This document shows positions 7,772-17,000 of a DNA stretch of 27,628 bases, piece by piece. Made by a program: the position numbers and the translations under genes. The DNA is from Bog-159 sp035541265 (GTDB lineage: Bacteria > Acidobacteriota > Terriglobia > Bryobacterales > Bryobacteraceae): contig DATKNQ010000278.1 of the NCBI GenBank assembly GCA_035541265.1, positions 1 through 27,628 of the forward strand. Reading direction: 5' to 3'. The notes beneath the pieces were generated by a model, which made no database searches, was not told the DNA's origin, and saw only the letters and a list, made by a program, of their open reading frames with translations. Positions within the stretch are counted from its first letter, which is position 1; each line of letters begins with the position of its first letter.

Positions 7772-9154
7772 ATGGCTAGAGAATACAGCCTGGTTCCCCG
7801 GAGTGTGCCTCGCATCGAGACGGCATTTCGCCGGATCGTTACGGATCTGCCGGTTCCGGAATCGTTGCCGGTTCTCAATCGCCTGTATGCATACGAGCCG
7901 GTCGCCATGCGCGGGCAGCCGCCGGTAGTATGGCATCGCGCGGAAGGTTTTCAGGTTTTCGATGCCTGGGGCAACCAGTGGATCGACTGGTCCTCGGGCG
8001 TGCTCATCGCCAATGCGGGCCACGGCCGCCAGGAAATCGTGGATGCCATCGCGGGGCAGGCGTGTGCCCGTCTGCTTACCACTTATTGCTTCCCGAGCGA
8101 GATCCGCGCGCGGCTGGCGGAGAAGCTGGTTTCAATTCTGCCGGAACCGCTGAAGAAGGTCTTCCTGCTGACCACCGGTTCGGAAGCCGTCGAATGCGCC
8201 ATCAAGCTGTGCCGCACGCACGGCGTGAGGTCGGGCGGGCGTTCGAAGAATGTCATCGTGTCTTATGAGAGGGCCTTTCACGGGCGCACGCTCGGCGCGC
8301 AACAGGCCGGGGGCATTCCGGCATTGAAGGAATGGATCGTCAATCTGGATCCCGGTTTCATCCAGTGTCCGTTTCCCGATGGCTACCGCACTCCGGACAC
8401 TTCGTTCAGCCTGTTCGAGCGCAGCTTGCGCGAGAACGGCATCGAACCGCAAAACGTGGCGGGGGTGATGCTGGAAACGTATCAGGGCGGCAGCGCCGCG
8501 TTCGCGCCCGCGGCTTACATGCGCGATCTGCGGTCGTGGTGTACGGGTCACAAGGCGCTGTTGGTTTGTGACGAAGTGCAAGCCGGCTTCGGCCGCACGG
8601 GCACGCTGTGGGGCTTTGAGCATTACGGCATCGTCCCCGATCTCGCGCTGTTCGGCAAAGGCATCTCGAGTTCCCTGCCTCTGGCGGCTGTCGCCGGGCG
8701 CGCCGACGTGATGGATCAGCATCCGGCGGGCAGCATGACCTCGACGCATACCGGTAATCCGGTCTGCTGCGCAGCGGCGCTGGCCTCGATTGACCTGATC
8801 CTGCGCGAGAATCTGGCCGAGAATTCGCGGCGCGTGGGCGCGCGGCTGCATGAGAAGCTCTGCGCGCTGGCATCCCGCACGCCGCAGATCGGGCGCGTAG
8901 AGGGCAAGGGACTGGTGGCCGGCATTGCTTGCGTCATTCCTGGCAGCAAAGAGCCGGATGCCGAACTTGCCTGGAACGTGGTTCTGCGCGCGGTCGAGAA
9001 AGGCGTGCTGATGTTCAGCCCCGTGGGCCACGGCGGCGCGACCATAAAGATCTGCCCGCCACTGGTGATCACCGAAGCGGCGATTCTCGATAGCCTCGCG
9101 GCACTTGAAGAGGCCTTCGCCGAGGCCGTCAAGGCACAAGGCGCGGCGGCGTAA
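7772..9154 (+). CDS. Class III pyridoxal-phosphate aminotransferase (GabT-like)
   Basis: A 460-residue fold-type I aminotransferase of the omega/4-aminobutyrate group, moving an amino group between a terminal amine and a keto acid or aldehyde. Landmarks in order: GHGRQEIV (83-90), TTGSEAVECA with the phosphate-binding GSEA (136-139), FHGRT (169-173), Glu235, DEVQAGFGRTG (267-277) where Asp267 contacts the PLP ring nitrogen, and the Schiff-base Lys296 in LFGKGIS, then a STHTGNP motif. All catalytic residues look intact. The ATG has AAAGGG ten bases upstream. Its stop codon overlaps the ATG of the oxidoreductase in TAATG, so the two are cotranslated. The partner is a sugar-type dehydrogenase, so the pair may convert an alcohol to a carbonyl and then to an amine. 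The substrate is unknown, and gabT itself is not claimed. Confidence 0.85.
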   Translation: MAREYSLVPRSVPRIETAFRRIVTDLPVPESLPVLNRLYAYEPVAMRGQPPVVWHRAEGFQVFDAWGNQWIDWSSGVLIANAGHGRQEIVDAIAGQACARLLTTYCFPSEIRARLAEKLVSILPEPLKKVFLLTTGSEAVECAIKLCRTHGVRSGGRSKNVIVSYERAFHGRTLGAQQAGGIPALKEWIVNLDPGFIQCPFPDGYRTPDTSFSLFERSLRENGIEPQNVAGVMLETYQGGSAAFAPAAYMRDLRSWCTGHKALLVCDEVQAGFGRTGTLWGFEHYGIVPDLALFGKGISSSLPLAAVAGRADVMDQHPAGSMTSTHTGNPVCCAAALASIDLILRENLAENSRRVGARLHEKLCALASRTPQIGRVEGKGLVAGIACVIPGSKEPDAELAWNVVLRAVEKGVLMFSPVGHGGATIKICPPLVITEAAILDSLAALEEAFAEAVKAQGAAA

Positions 9155-10338
9155 TGGCGCGCCCCGAAGTCCTGATCGTCGGCGGCGGCATGATCACCCA
9201 CGATCAGCTTCTGCCCTCGCTTTATCACATCGAGCGGCAGGGCCGCATCGGCTCCATCGCTGTGTGCGCATCGCGCTTCAGTACCGTGCGGGATCTCGCG
9301 CGCGCCGAAATGCTGCTGCGCGCTTTCCCTGGCCAAACGTTCCGGGCTTATCCGGATCGCGAAGGCGCGGCGCAGCCCGAACTCTTTCGCGAAGCCATCG
9401 CTGCGCTGCCGCCGCGCCAGATCGTCGTCGCCGCCGTGCCCGACCAGCTTCACTACGAGGTCGTGATGACCGCCCTGCGGCACGATCAGCATGTTCTGTG
9501 CGTGAAGCCGCTGGCGCTCGCATATCGCCACGCGGTGGAGATCGCGCGCGAGGCTCGCCTACGCCGGTTGCTGGTGGCGGTCGAATATCACAAGCGATTC
9601 GACGACCGCAGCCTGGTGGCCCGCCGCAAATATCGCGCCGGCGCTTTCGGCGAGTTCCGGCTTGGCTCGGCGCGCCTGTTCGAGAAATGGTATTACCGTC
9701 ACTCGAACTTTCAGAACTGGATGACAGCGGAGCACTCCGACGCTTTCACCTACATCGGCTGCCACTACGTGGACCTCGTCCACTTCATTACCGGTCTGCT
9801 GCCGGTAGCGGTCAGTGTCTACGGCGTGCGCGACCGTTTCCCGAACGGCAAAGAAGGCTTCCTGTGGACCGACGCGCGCGTCATCTGGAACAACGGCGCG
9901 TGCTTGAACGTGCAGAACGGACTTGGCTTCCCCGATGGGGCTCCCGGCACGAACGCGCAAGGGATGGCGCTTTATTGCGGCGGCAATGATCAAGGCGGCC
10001 TCATCGAGCATTCCGACCAGTATCGAGGCTTGAAGTATAGTTACACGAGTGACTCGGACGGAGTGGTCTACGCTGAGCCCAGCCCGGATTATTTCCAGTA
10101 TGTGGACTTAGGCGGTCCCGGACTGACTCCGGTAGGTTACGGCTATCGTTCCGTCGAAAACATCATATCGAAAATGATGGAAGCTGAGGCGCGGCCGGAG
10201 TTACTCGATGAACTGGAGCATGACGGAATCATCGCCACGCCCGGCAATAGCAGCTACAACGAACAGGTGATCGAAGCCGGCCGGCAATCCATCCTGAATG
10301 GTGGATGCCTGGTAACCATCAGCCCCCGAAGCCAGTAA
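9154..10338 (+). CDS. Gfo/Idh/MocA-family oxidoreductase with atypical active-site residues
   Basis: A 394-residue NAD(P)-dependent dehydrogenase-like protein. The N-terminal Rossmann fold starts with VLIVGGGM (Gly10-12). The usual EKP motif appears as CVKPLA with Lys118 kept but Glu replaced by Val. The C-terminal domain includes EYHKRFDD (144-151) and GCHYVDLVHFITG (202-214), where His204 matches the catalytic histidine. The family's aspartate four residues before that histidine is Tyr200 here. It therefore may use a different proton relay or act on an unusual substrate. It begins inside the stop codon of the aminotransferase (TAATG), the tightest form of coupling, implying one pathway. Members of the family oxidise sugars, inositols or biliverdin; I cannot say which applies. 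Confidence 0.8.
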   Translation: MARPEVLIVGGGMITHDQLLPSLYHIERQGRIGSIAVCASRFSTVRDLARAEMLLRAFPGQTFRAYPDREGAAQPELFREAIAALPPRQIVVAAVPDQLHYEVVMTALRHDQHVLCVKPLALAYRHAVEIAREARLRRLLVAVEYHKRFDDRSLVARRKYRAGAFGEFRLGSARLFEKWYYRHSNFQNWMTAEHSDAFTYIGCHYVDLVHFITGLLPVAVSVYGVRDRFPNGKEGFLWTDARVIWNNGACLNVQNGLGFPDGAPGTNAQGMALYCGGNDQGGLIEHSDQYRGLKYSYTSDSDGVVYAEPSPDYFQYVDLGGPGLTPVGYGYRSVENIISKMMEAEARPELLDELEHDGIIATPGNSSYNEQVIEAGRQSILNGGCLVTISPRSQ

Positions 10339-10620
10339 GGATGCCCGGTCCCGGATAGTAACGCGCGAAGTAATAGGTGCCGTCCAGAGTGAGACGGTGC
10401 CCGGCGCGCTCGAATAAATGTCTCGGCCGGCAACAGGTTCGGCACAGCGCGGCGACCAGCCAGAGGCCGTAATCCATGCGGTACAGCCACGAGCCGGTCG
10501 CCAGCGCGAATGGAGTGCGCGGCGCATAGAGACCCGCCAGGTTGCCGTTCCATCGGCTCAAATGCCGGCCGAGAACGCGCGGCCACGAGTCCGATGCCGG
10601 ACCAGCGCAAGGCCGTCATC
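10319..10620 (-). pseudogene. Possible degraded gene remnant in a gene-poor gap
   Basis: The 339 bases between the oxidoreductase (ends 10338) and the esterase hold no convincing intact gene. One minus-strand frame is open for about 95 codons, ending in TGA at 10319-10321, and its translation looks protein-like (RWNGNLAGLYAPRTPF, LTLDGTYYFARYYPG), but it has no ATG or ribosome binding site and starts at an in-frame stop near 10611. A second frame just upstream on the same strand reads WNNVCIFDDGLALVRHR before stopping, as if a frameshift had split one reading frame. It overlaps the oxidoreductase by 20 bases. It may equally be chance; no family is recognised. Confidence 0.2.
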
Positions 10621-10683
10621 GAAGATGCAGACATTGTTCCATGGCCTAGCTGAAAGGGTACTACAGCGTTAAGATCGGTGGTG

Positions 10684-11778
10684 ATGTTCCGTCTTCCCAT
10701 TACCACGTGTTTGATCACGCTCTGCGCCGCGGTTGCTCAAACGCCGCGGCCGGCGCCGCCCACACGCGACCCGCACACTCCCGGCTACGTCAAGGCAAAG
10801 GAACTACCCGACGGAAGCAACGCACCGGCGGACCGCGACGGCAACTTCATTCTTGGCCCGACGCACAATCCCGCGCCTGAGATGACCGTCCACGAAGGCG
10901 TGCCGGAGGGATCGGTCTACGAATTCACTATGGAGTCGTCCGCCAGCAAGATCTATCCCGGCATTGCGCGCGAACCGCACACGTTCGGCACGCCGGATCC
11001 GAACGACCCTGCGAAGCTGATTGTGACCGCCAGCCACCCGGCACCCTACACGCGCCACGTCGCGGTGTATGTGCCGAAGCAATACGTGGCCGGCACCGCG
11101 GCGCCATTCATCGTTGGGGCGGACGGTCCAGACCGCGCGTTGTTCACGGCTTTGGATAATCTGATCGCCGAGCATCGCGTGCCGGTGATGATTGCGATAT
11201 CCATAGGCAACGGGAGCGGCGATGCCCAGGGTAGCGAGCGCGGCCTCGAATACGACACCATGTCCGGCCGCTACGCGGAATTCGTCGAGCAGGAAGTGCT
11301 GCCTCTGGTTGAGAAGCAGTACAACGTGAAACTCACCAAGGATCCCGACGGCCGCGCGACCATGGGCGGCAGCTCCGGCGGCTCGTGCGCGCTCATTATG
11401 GCCTGGTATCACCCGGAACTCTATCATCGGGTTCTGACGTATTCAGGCACTTATGTCAATCAGCAATGGCCGCCCAAGGCCGAAACGCCGCACGGCGCGT
11501 GGGAGTTCCACGAACACCTGATCCCCGACTCGCCGCGCAAGCCGATACGCATCTGGATGGAAGTCGGCGACCGGGATCTCTTCAACCCGAACGTGATGCG
11601 TGACAACATGCACGATTGGGTGCTGGCCAACGAGAACATGGCGCGCGTGCTTGCCAAGAAGGGCTATCATTACCAGTTCGTTTTCGCGCGCAACGCCGGA
11701 CATACGGATCGCACCGTGAAACAGCAGACGCTGCCCGAAGCGCTCGAGTATCTCTGGCGGGGCTACCGCGCAAGATAG
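10684..11778 (+). CDS. Secreted alpha/beta-hydrolase esterase (esterase D / IroE-like)
   Basis: With the ATG at 10684 it is a 364-residue protein; in-frame GTG codons at 10678 and 10681 are also possible starts, none having a strong ribosome binding site. A signal peptide (LPITTCLITLCAAVAQT) is followed by a Pro-rich stretch and an N-terminal region of about 90 residues. The hydrolase core has the nucleophile elbow GGSSGG (Ser about 230, in a GxSxGG setting), Asp in MEVGDRD (about 296-298) and His in NAGHTDR (about 340), a complete catalytic triad. Family members hydrolyse carboxyl esters such as acylated sugars, feruloyl esters or siderophore esters, releasing the acid in the periplasm or outside. 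It fits extracellular carbohydrate de-esterification. The exact substrate is unknown. Confidence 0.8.
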   Translation: MFRLPITTCLITLCAAVAQTPRPAPPTRDPHTPGYVKAKELPDGSNAPADRDGNFILGPTHNPAPEMTVHEGVPEGSVYEFTMESSASKIYPGIAREPHTFGTPDPNDPAKLIVTASHPAPYTRHVAVYVPKQYVAGTAAPFIVGADGPDRALFTALDNLIAEHRVPVMIAISIGNGSGDAQGSERGLEYDTMSGRYAEFVEQEVLPLVEKQYNVKLTKDPDGRATMGGSSGGSCALIMAWYHPELYHRVLTYSGTYVNQQWPPKAETPHGAWEFHEHLIPDSPRKPIRIWMEVGDRDLFNPNVMRDNMHDWVLANENMARVLAKKGYHYQFVFARNAGHTDRTVKQQTLPEALEYLWRGYRAR

Positions 11779-11792
11779 TGGGTTCACTTTAC

Positions 11793-11821
11793 TTGCGGAG
11801 CCCGGTTCACTGGAGTATAGT
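11793..11821 (+). promoter_or_regulatory. Sigma-70-type promoter before the small secreted protein
   Basis: TTGCGG (11793-11798) and TATAGT (11816-11821) are separated by 17 bases. The -10 matches 5 of 6 and the -35 3 of 6 of the consensus. It lies 34 bases before the ATG at 11856 and gives that gene its own transcription start, separate from the esterase. Confidence 0.5.
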
Positions 11822-11832
11822 CGTTCTAACGA
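11821..11832. promoter_or_regulatory. Short palindrome TCGTT-CT-AACGA at the transcription start
   Basis: Perfect 5-base arms with a two-base centre begin at the last base of the -10 box and cover the expected start point (about +1 to +8). A repressor bound here would block initiation. With such short arms chance cannot be excluded. Confidence 0.3.
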
Positions 11833-11855
11833 CATTACACCCAAAGGAGGGTCGT

Positions 11856-12167
11856 ATGCGAAGGTTTGTACTGGGTTTCACATTCTTATCCGCAATGGCC
11901 ATGACGGCGATGGGGGCCGAATTCTCGGGCTACATTTCTGATGCCGGTTGCGCGCAAAAGCAGGGCGTCAAGGTCGCCAGCGAGGGTCATGCAGGGTGCG
12001 CGAAGGGCTGCATCAAACGCGGCGATAAAGCCGTTCTGGTTACCTCTGAAGGAAAGATCTACAACATCACCAACCAGGATAAAGTGGTCAGCCACGCCGG
12101 CGAAAAGGTCACGGTGGAAGGCACAGCCAACGGCGACGATATCACCGTCACCGAAGTAAAATCGTAA
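11856..12167 (+). CDS. Small secreted cysteine-containing protein, function unknown
   Basis: A 103-residue protein with a signal peptide (MRRFVLGFTFLSAMAMTAMGA) and a mature part of about 82 residues. It opens with GYISDAGCAQ, has cysteines at 32, 48 and 52 in a GHAGCAKGCIKRG segment, and ends in a beta-rich stretch (VVSHAGEKVTVEG, DDITVTEV) that looks like a small OB-type barrel. Small exported proteins of this design recur in acidobacteria and I believe some fall in a DUF5818-like family, but the name is uncertain. The start is firm: AGGAGG (11845-11850) sits five bases before the ATG, the strongest ribosome binding site in the window, with a good promoter upstream, so it is probably highly expressed. 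The three cysteines could bind a metal or form a disulfide. Confidence 0.75.
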   Translation: MRRFVLGFTFLSAMAMTAMGAEFSGYISDAGCAQKQGVKVASEGHAGCAKGCIKRGDKAVLVTSEGKIYNITNQDKVVSHAGEKVTVEGTANGDDITVTEVKS

Positions 12168-12186
12168 TTCGCGCCGGGATGGGCGG

Positions 12187-13281
12187 CTATTGCAGCTTGC
12201 CCCTTCCGGCGACTTCCCACACTTCTTCCACTTCCCCGCCCCGAATCCCGTAGACCCGTTCGTGCAGATTCACCGCCACGCAAATATGGTTGGGGATAAT
12301 GCGCAGGCGCTCGCCGATTTCAAACTTCCGGCCGCATTGCCGCACATCGATATATCCGTGCTCTTCGTTCATCTTATGGAAGACGGCATCGGGGGCTTCG
12401 ACGACGCGGCCGAAAGTCGCCTCAGCCGGTCCCGCGGCGCGATCGGAAGAGAAAGTCTTCGATCCCCCGTCCACGATGATTTGTCCCGGCCGCGCCGTCG
12501 AGACCACCGTCACCAGAATCGCGGCCGCGCAATCGTCTGGTGTGCACGCGCCGCTCGCCACGGTGTTCCAGTCGTTGAAGACGTAGGTCCCCGGCCGGAT
12601 TTCGTTCAGCCCCGCCAGTTCATGCGAGTGATAAAGCGATGGCGTAGAGCCGCCGCTCACGATGCGCACCGGGATGCCCGCTCGACGGAAGTCCCCAAGA
12701 ATCGACTGAATGAGAGAGCCGAGCACGGCGAGCGCGGCCTTGCCTTCGGGCCCGCCGTTCTTGATGTGCCCGGGATAAAAAGCGATCCCTTCGAAGCAGA
12801 GTCCCGGCAACTGCCGGATGCCGCGCGCCAGCGCGAGCAGTTCCTCCCCCGGCGTGACACCCACGCGCCCCAGCCCCACATCGGTCTCAGCCAGCACACC
12901 GGCTTCGATGCCCGCGGCGTGCGCGGCTTCGGAAAGCTGCTGCGCCGCTGCAAGGCTGTCGAGCGACACGGTAACGCGGGTACGCCGCGCCACTGCCATT
13001 AACCGTTCCAGTTTCGCGCGGCCGATCACCGGATAGGCCACCAGCATGTCGGGCGCCCCGGCGTCCAGCATGACTTCGGCCTCGCCGACTTTAGCCACCG
13101 TCAGGCCCGCGGCGCCGAGATCCAGTTGGCGGCGTCCGATGCGCGGCGATTTGTGCGTCTTGGTGTGCGGACGCAGCCGCAACCCGTGCGCCTGCGCGTA
13201 TTGCGCTACGCGCCGCAGATTCGCCTCCATGACATCCAGATCGACCAACAGGGCAGGGGTATCGATGCCGGTTACCTGCAT
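12187..13281 (-). CDS. D-threonine aldolase / D-serine dehydratase-like PLP enzyme
   Basis: A 364-residue fold-type III (alanine racemase-like barrel) enzyme. The Schiff-base Lys41 lies in RPHTKTHK, the PLP phosphate is held by the SGGSTP loop (209-214), and the C-terminal beta domain carries the metal pair His332 and Cys334 in PNHICVAVNL, with EEHGY at 306-310. These features mark the group containing D-threonine aldolase, which cleaves D-beta-hydroxy amino acids to glycine and an aldehyde, and the zinc-dependent D-serine dehydratase. The His-x-Cys pair leans towards the dehydratase-like branch, but the split is not safe by eye. Its ATG overlaps the stop of the upstream secreted-protein gene by one base (TGATG), so translation is coupled. 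No signal peptide is seen; it is cytoplasmic. Confidence 0.85.
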   Translation of the reverse strand: MQVTGIDTPALLVDLDVMEANLRRVAQYAQAHGLRLRPHTKTHKSPRIGRRQLDLGAAGLTVAKVGEAEVMLDAGAPDMLVAYPVIGRAKLERLMAVARRTRVTVSLDSLAAAQQLSEAAHAAGIEAGVLAETDVGLGRVGVTPGEELLALARGIRQLPGLCFEGIAFYPGHIKNGGPEGKAALAVLGSLIQSILGDFRRAGIPVRIVSGGSTPSLYHSHELAGLNEIRPGTYVFNDWNTVASGACTPDDCAAAILVTVVSTARPGQIIVDGGSKTFSSDRAAGPAEATFGRVVEAPDAVFHKMNEEHGYIDVRQCGRKFEIGERLRIIPNHICVAVNLHERVYGIRGGEVEEVWEVAGRGKLQ

Positions 13282-13955
13282 CAGCGCTCCTGACGGAACC
13301 GCATGACGATCTTGTCGCCCGTCATGTCGTAGCGCAATTCCAGGTCTTTCACCTTTTGCTTTTCCATCGGGAAGTAGAGCAGCCCGGCAACAGGCTTGTC
13401 CGTGGTAGCGGCCGGCAGTTCCTTCTGCTTTAAGACGGCTTCGAGCGGATTCTCCTTCTCGTGTGTGCCAGTGCGGGTCTTGGCCTCGGCGCTATCTGGC
13501 GCGCCAGAGTTGCCCACGCCGTTGCCGCCGACCCGGCGCGGTTCCTGCGGCGATCCCGGATAGCCGCCCCAGATAGGGCCGGCATTGTCGTGCATGGGAG
13601 TAGCGCCCGCGCCGCCGGTTTCGCGAACCACCAACACACCGCGTCCCGCAATCTGGCTGGGCGAGAACGGTGTGCTCTTCTCGCCGTCCTTGTCGGTCTT
13701 CAGCACGAAATCGTCAGGGGTCACGGCGACGTGTTTGCCAAAGCGCGGCGCGACCTGCACGGCGACCACGATGTAGTGGCCGTCCAGATCGGAACCCAGC
13801 ACTTCCTTCACCGCTTCCGGACGCGCATAGACCGTGGCGGTGATGACCACCGATTCATTCTCACCGCGCGTTTCCGGCGGTTTCCCGTTGTCGTTATTGT
13901 GCGCCGCTACTGTCGTAGCCAGCGTCAGCGCGATCGCTGCGACCCGGCACAGCAT
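13281..13955 (-). CDS. Secreted protein of unknown function
   Basis: A 224-residue protein with a signal peptide (MLCRVAAIALTLATTVAA, cleavage near VAA/HNN). The mature part has a beta-rich domain (about 30-105; SVVITATVYARPEAVKEV, GHYIVVAVQVAPRFGK), a Gly/Pro-rich low-complexity linker (about 110-160; GGAGATP, GPIWGGYPGSP) and a C-terminal stretch with GLLYFPMEKQKVKDLELRYD. The ATG at 13955 is preferred to a TTG at 13973 because GGAGG lies nine bases before it (13965-13969). It is coupled to the D-amino-acid enzyme gene, but their jobs have no evident link. I do not recognise the family. Confidence 0.65.
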   Translation of the reverse strand: MLCRVAAIALTLATTVAAHNNDNGKPPETRGENESVVITATVYARPEAVKEVLGSDLDGHYIVVAVQVAPRFGKHVAVTPDDFVLKTDKDGEKSTPFSPSQIAGRGVLVVRETGGAGATPMHDNAGPIWGGYPGSPQEPRRVGGNGVGNSGAPDSAEAKTRTGTHEKENPLEAVLKQKELPAATTDKPVAGLLYFPMEKQKVKDLELRYDMTGDKIVMRFRQER

Positions 13956-14019
13956 GATCAAGAGCCTCCGCAAGCATTATACCCGGTCCCGCCGCGCGCG
14001 GCTCTCGGCCAAATCGAAC

Positions 14020-14025
14020 TAGAAT
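14020..14025 (+). promoter_or_regulatory. Possible -10 element (TAGAAT) for the RND efflux operon
   Basis: TAGAAT lies 32 bases before the ATG at 14058, in the 102-base gap between the divergent secreted-protein and RND operons. It is the same hexamer seen before four other genes. No -35 match was found. Confidence 0.3.
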
Positions 14026-14057
14026 ATCAGAAACGAGTCTTATTCCGGCCACCGCCC

Positions 14058-17000
14058 ATGTGGATTGTCCGTCTTGCGCTGCGGCGCCCCTACACCTTCG
14101 TCGTCATGTCCATGATGATTGTCATTCTGGGCATTCTGGCTGCCGTCCGCATGCCCACCGACATCTTCCCGGAAATCAATATTCCGGTAGTCAGCGTCAT
14201 CTGGTCGTACGCCGGCATTTCGCCCGAAGAGATGGCCGAGGTGGTCACCATCCGCTGCGAGCGCTCCTTCACCACTACGGTCAACGATATCGAGCACATG
14301 GAGTCGCAGTCGCTACCAGGGCTGTCCATCATCAAGGTATTCTTTCATCCCAACGCCAAGGTGGAGGCCGCCGTCGCGCAATTAGCGGCCGCTTCGCAAG
14401 CCGTGCTGCACTCGCTGCCCACCGGCATGACACCGCCGTCGATCATCCGTTACAACGCGTCCAGCGTGCCCATCCTGCAGTTGAGCATTTCGAGCGACAC
14501 CATGAGCGAATCGTCGCTCTACGACTACGGCTATAACTTCATCCGCACCCAGATGGCTACCGTGCAGGGCGCCAGCTTTCCACTGCCCTACGGAGGCCGC
14601 CCGCGCGAGATCATGGTGGATCTCGATATGAAGGCTTTGTACGCGCAGGGCCTTTCGGCGAGTGACGTGGTCAGTGCCGTGAACGCGCAAAGCCTGATCA
14701 TCCCCTCCGGCATCGCTAAAATCGGGTCGAATGAATTCGTCGTGCGGCTCAACAGCCTGCCGCCGTCCGCCGAGTCCTTCAACAACCTGCCGATCAAGCA
14801 GACCAACGGCACCACGATCTACATCCGAGACGTGGGCCATGTGCGCGACGGCTACGCCATCCAGTCAAACATCGTGCGGCACAACGGCAACCGCGCCGCG
14901 CTGCTCACCGTGCTCAAGAACGGCGGGGCCTCAACGTTAAGTATTGTTGCCAGGATCAAAGCGATCCTTCCCCGCATTCGCTCTACGCTGCCGCCCGCTC
15001 TCAAGCTCAAGCTGTTATTCGACCAATCCGTGTTCGTGCGCGCGGCTATCAACGGCGTCCTCAAAGAGGCCACCATTGCCGCCGTCCTCACCGGCCTGAT
15101 GATCCTGCTGTTTCTCGGAAGCTGGCGCAGCACGATCATCGTCTGCATCTCGATCCCCCTCTCGATTCTCACGTCGCTCGCCATCATGAACCTGCTGGGC
15201 GAGACGATCAACGTGATGACGCTGGGAGGCTTGGCCCTCGCGGTTGGCATCCTGGTGGATGACGCTACCGTCGAAATCGAGAACATCCATCGCAACATGG
15301 GGCAGCGAAAGCCGATCATCAAGGCGATCCTCGACGGCGCGCAGCAGATCGCGGTGCCGGCTTTCGTTTCCACTTTGTGCATTTGCATTGTGTTCGTACC
15401 GGTGATTTTTCTGAGCGGCGCCGCGCGCTACCTGTTCACGCCGCTGGCGCTGGCCGTGGTGCTGGCCATGATGGCGTCGTACATGCTCTCGCGCACGCTC
15501 ATCCCCACGATGGTCAAGTACATGCTGCGCGGCGAAGCCGACCGCTACCAGAACGAGTCTGGCGAAATGGAGGAAGCCGGTCACGGTCTCTTCGCGCATA
15601 TCCACCACGGCTTCCAGACGAATTTTGAGCGCATGCGGGATGGGTACCGCAGGCTGCTCGGCTCGGCGCTGGCGCATCGTAAGCTGGTGGTGGTCTGCTT
15701 CGGATTGATCGTGGCCGGCTGCATCGCGCTGGTTCCCTTCATCGGCACGGATTTCTTCCCGCAAGTAGATGCCGGCCAGATCCGCCTGCATGTGCGCGCC
15801 CCGGCCGGAACGCGCATCGAAGAGACCGAGGCGTACTTCAAGCAGGTCGAGGACGTCATCCGCCAGATCGTGCCGCCCGCCGAGCTTTCCGACATTCTCG
15901 ATAACATCGGCCTGCCGTATAGCGGATTCAACATTGCGTTGAGCGACAGCGCCACCATCGGCTCGTTCGACGGCGAAATCCTGGTTTCGCTCAAGCCCGA
16001 GCATGCGTCCACCTGGGGCTACATCCGCATGCTGCGCAGCCGCCTCAATCAGCAATTCCCGGACCTGACCTTCTTCTTCCAGCCCGCGGATATCGTGGGC
16101 CAGATTCTCAACTTCGGGCTGCCCGCGCCCATCGACGTGCAGGTGATCGGACCGCTCAGCAATGCTCCGGCCAATTACTTGCTCGCCCGGCAGATCACCG
16201 CGCGCCTCGCCCACATCCCAGGCGCGGTCGACGTGCACCTGCATCAGGTTGTCAACGCGCCGGAATTGCGCTTCAACGTCGACCGCACGCGCGCCGGTCA
16301 GCTAGGCCTGACCCAACAGGATGTCGCCAACAGTCTGCTCGTCTCGCTGGCCGGCAACTTGCAGCTCGCTCCCAATTACTGGATCAATCCGCAGAACGGC
16401 GTCGACTATCCGATCATCGTGCAGACGCCGGAGTATGACATGGGATCGACCGGCGAACTGCTCGACACACCAGTACACGCGAGCGGCGCGAACCGCGTCA
16501 ACCAGTTGCTCACCAACGTCGCACACCTGGACCGCGACGAGACGGCTTCGGTGGTCGACCACTATAATGTGCAACCGCTCTACGACGTCTATGCCAACGT
16601 GCAGGACCGCGATCTGGGCAGCGTGGCCGGCGATGTCCGCCATGTCCTGGATACGTTCCGCGCCAAGCTTCCCAAGGGCAGCTTCTTCGAAACGCGCGGC
16701 CAGGTTGAGACCATGCGGACGTCCTTCATCGGCTTGGGAGCCGGAATGGTCTTCGCGGTGGTACTGGTCTACTTCGTCATGGTGGTCAATTTCCAATCCT
16801 GGCTCGATCCGTTCATCATTCTCATGGCGTTGCCCGGCGCGCTCTCGGGCATTGTGCTGATGCTTTTCGTGTCGCAGACAACCATCAACGTTCCGTCGCT
16901 GATGGGCGCTATCATGAGCATTGGCGTGGCTACCGCCAACAGTATCCTGCTCGTTAACTTTGCCAATGATGTGCGCGCCACCGGCGCCGATTCCGTAACC

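Noticed and set aside
8132..9139. Minus-strand open frame of 335 codons
   Set aside because: It is antisense to the aminotransferase, whose catalytic motifs are complete.
11616..11855. 80-codon upstream extension of the small secreted protein
   Set aside because: It overlaps the esterase gene; the AGGAGG site and signal peptide place the start at 11856.
13461..14057. 199-codon upstream extension of the RND pump frame
   Set aside because: It overlaps the divergent secreted-protein gene and is not pump-like; the family N-terminus (WIVRLALRRP) begins at 14058.
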